A stretch of 40,581 nucleotides of DNA from an uncultured Eggerthellaceae bacterium (lineage in GTDB: Bacteria > Actinomycetota > Coriobacteriia > Coriobacteriales > Eggerthellaceae), in NCBI GenBank assembly GCA_934631995.1, contig CAKTYF010000006.1, positions 1-40,581 of the forward strand. Reading direction: 5' to 3'. Within the stretch, counting starts at the first letter, position 1. Each line of letters begins with the position of its first letter. Below, piece after piece: positions 39,492 to 40,581 of the stretch. The position numbers were made by a program, and so were the translations under genes. The notes beneath the pieces were generated by a model that saw only the letters and a program-made list of their open reading frames with translations, did no database searches and had not been told where the DNA came from.

Positions 39492-40214
39492 ATGTTTGCA
39501 ACACCCGAGACTATTGATGATTTGTTGGAGCTGCAACAATGCATGCTTGCGCGCACACAGGCGCAGCGTCAACTTGACGAGCTACCGCAGCGCCAAGAGA
39601 TTTTACGTCTGCGGCAGAAGAAAGCGCAGATAGAGGCAAAGTCGCAGCAGGTCGAGACGCTTTTGCAGCAGGCGCGTCAGGAACTTTCACGCATCTCCGA
39701 CGATGATGAGCGCATGGATGCGCGCCAAAAGGAAAAGCAAAAGGAAATCGAGCACGCATCTGCTTCTGGTAATTTCCGCGCCGTGGAAAATCTGTCCAAG
39801 GAATTGGACACGATTGCGAAAAAGCGCGTAACGCTCTCGCAGAAAAACGATGCCGCTGTGGCGCAGCTTGAGAAAATCGATCAAGTGAAAAAGCAGGTGG
39901 AAGCAGCGCTTTCGTCGGTTGCCGCAAGCGAAGCGAAGGAGATCGCGTCATTCCAGGAACAGGGCGGCACCTTGCAACGAGTAATTGCCCAGCAGAATGC
40001 GGCTATTGATCAGCTAAGCGCACAGGTTCCTGCTGATGTGCTTGCGGAGTTCAAGAAAGCTGCCCAGCGCTGTGGTGGCGTTGCCCTGGGGAAATACGTC
40101 GATGGCCGTTGCGGGTGCTGCCGTGCTTCCATTGATTCCGCTCACTTGGCGCAACTTCGCACTCAAGCTCCGCTTGCAACGTGCCCCTCATGCAAGCGCC
40201 TGCTAGTGGTATAG
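39492..40214 (+). CDS. Coiled-coil protein with C-terminal C4 zinc ribbon
   Basis: A 240-residue protein. Residues 10-160 are a long charged coiled coil (many Gln, Glu, Lys). Residues 195-240 form a zinc ribbon with Cys pairs in GRCGCCRASI and ATCPSCKRLL. It belongs to the family often annotated 'zinc ribbon domain protein' beside Nif3-like genes; a nucleic-acid or ribosome-linked role is guessed for the family. The ATG follows GGGGAGG. The last gene of the cluster that begins with rpe or the desulfurase. Confidence 0.88.
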   Translation: MFATPETIDDLLELQQCMLARTQAQRQLDELPQRQEILRLRQKKAQIEAKSQQVETLLQQARQELSRISDDDERMDARQKEKQKEIEHASASGNFRAVENLSKELDTIAKKRVTLSQKNDAAVAQLEKIDQVKKQVEAALSSVAASEAKEIASFQEQGGTLQRVIAQQNAAIDQLSAQVPADVLAEFKKAAQRCGGVALGKYVDGRCGCCRASIDSAHLAQLRTQAPLATCPSCKRLLVV

Positions 40215-40273
40215 CGGGTTTTGTGGCTGTGCGTGAGCGGAAGCTCGCATGGACGGCAACGCCCACTCCAAGG

Positions 40274-40302
40274 GCATCCGGTGCGCCTTGTATACCGGAT
40301 GC
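40274..40302 (+). terminator. Hairpin after the zinc-ribbon gene
   Basis: GCATCCGGT (40274-40282) pairs exactly with ACCGGATGC (40294-40302). Only loosely T-rich sequence follows. A 12-base direct repeat TTGCTTCCTTTG lies just after it (40309-40320 and 40326-40337). Confidence 0.5.
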
Positions 40303-40449
40303 GACACGTTGCTTCCTTTGTTTCCTTGCTTCCTTTGGTTGGGTCATGGCTCCCAGGCAAAAGATACGAATGAAGGCATACTCTCGATGCCCTTAATTGT
40401 TTAATCTCAAAGAACCCTGCTGTCGGCAATATCAAAATGAGAGAAACGC

Positions 40450-40478
40450 TTTTTTCAAAACGCTCCGAGGTGTATACT
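40450..40478 (+). promoter_or_regulatory. Likely promoter at the right end
   Basis: TATACT (40473-40478), with a T-run in the -35 place (40450-40455, spacer 17). It lies about 40 bases before a strong ribosome binding site (AAAGGAGA, 40507-40514). Between 40338 and 40450 I see nothing else. Confidence 0.45.
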
Positions 40479-40520
40479 GGGAAGGTTGGATTAACTGGTT
40501 TGTTTCAAAGGAGACCAGCT

Positions 40521-40541
40521 ATGAGTAGTCAAGACCTTTGA
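40521..40541 (+). other. Very short reading frame with a strong ribosome binding site
   Basis: ATG at 40521 sits 6 bases after AAAGGAGA but reads only MSSQDL before TGA. A second frame from 40535 to 40579 reads PLNEISEKAFVSGL before TAA. One extra C at 40535-40536 would join them into a 19-residue frame. It may be a leader peptide, a decayed gene start or chance. The window ends 40 bases later. Confidence 0.25.
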
Positions 40542-40581
40542 ACGAGATTTCTGAGAAAGCTTTCGTAAGTGGTTTGTAAGT

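Noticed and set aside
38411..39556. A 381-codon open frame on the minus strand opposite the Nif3-like gene
   Set aside because: Arg/His/Gln-rich shadow product without domains. The plus-strand Nif3 motifs are clear.
40533..40541. A prfB-type programmed frameshift at CTTTGA
   Set aside because: It comes at codon six, lacks the upstream internal Shine-Dalgarno at the right distance, and the +1 frame stops after a few codons.
40215..40581. RNase P RNA or another known structured RNA after the zinc-ribbon gene
   Set aside because: I looked for the conserved GAGGAAAGTCC-like and ACAGAAA-type segments and found none. Only one short hairpin is visible.

Overview
The window looks like a chromosomal segment from a coriobacterium, most likely of the Eggerthellaceae. 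The reasons are the gene order rplU-rpmA-obg-proB-proA-nadD-rsfS, the long co-directional run trmL-M50-scpA-scpB-rluB-cmk-plsC-ispH-DUF512-der-plsY-gpsA, a single-chain NadD-YqeK fusion, a giant 2-hydroxyacyl-CoA dehydratase activase, and a PucR-type regulator next to a lone URO-D family methyltransferase. The assignment is by gene content and order; no rRNA is present to confirm it.

Layout. 1-2586: 5'-truncated DNA polymerase I. 2587-4190: an island of palindromic and repeated non-coding DNA that also holds a short minus-strand unit (the remnant of one gene, then a 53-codon gene, then two intrinsic terminators). 4189-11182: rplU, rpmA, obgE, proB, proA, nadD-yqeK and rsfS, for ribosome assembly, proline synthesis and NAD synthesis. 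11183-14640: an accessory block with a PucR-type regulator divergent from a URO-D family (MtaA/CmuA-like) methyltransferase. 14635-15447: queD and a YkgJ-type cysteine-cluster gene on the minus strand. 15707-21532: trpS and the 1534-residue activase. 21638-21712: tRNA-Val(CAC). 21919-35028: an ABC-F ATPase, then the long run for RNA modification, chromosome segregation, phospholipid synthesis, isoprenoid synthesis and ribosome assembly. 35071-35571: a minus-strand alkyltransferase-like gene. 35736-40214: rpe, a cysteine desulfurase, a PHP phosphatase, a Nif3-like protein and a zinc-ribbon coiled-coil protein. The last 370 bases hold a hairpin, a promoter-like site and a very short reading frame.

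The most unusual feature is a 33-bp element with 11-bp perfect inverted arms (TTGTTGACAAA and TTTGTCAACAA) around an asymmetric 11-nt loop (TTACCCCACCT). Four identical copies and two decayed copies are present. All four identical copies lie downstream of a gene in the same orientation relative to that gene. Two start at the first base after the stop codon (polA, rsfS), and one supplies the stop codon itself (the ykgJ-like gene). This points to a role in the transcript's 3' end, or to a mobile palindrome that targets stop codons.

Other observations: an alkyltransferase homologue with Thr in place of the acceptor Cys; two palindromes sharing CCTATYTGT half-sites in the regulator/methyltransferase intergenic region, one burying the regulator's ribosome binding site; and Ala/Gly/Ser/Thr-rich inserts in six unrelated conserved proteins (ProB, activase, ABC-F, ScpB, RluB, Nif3).
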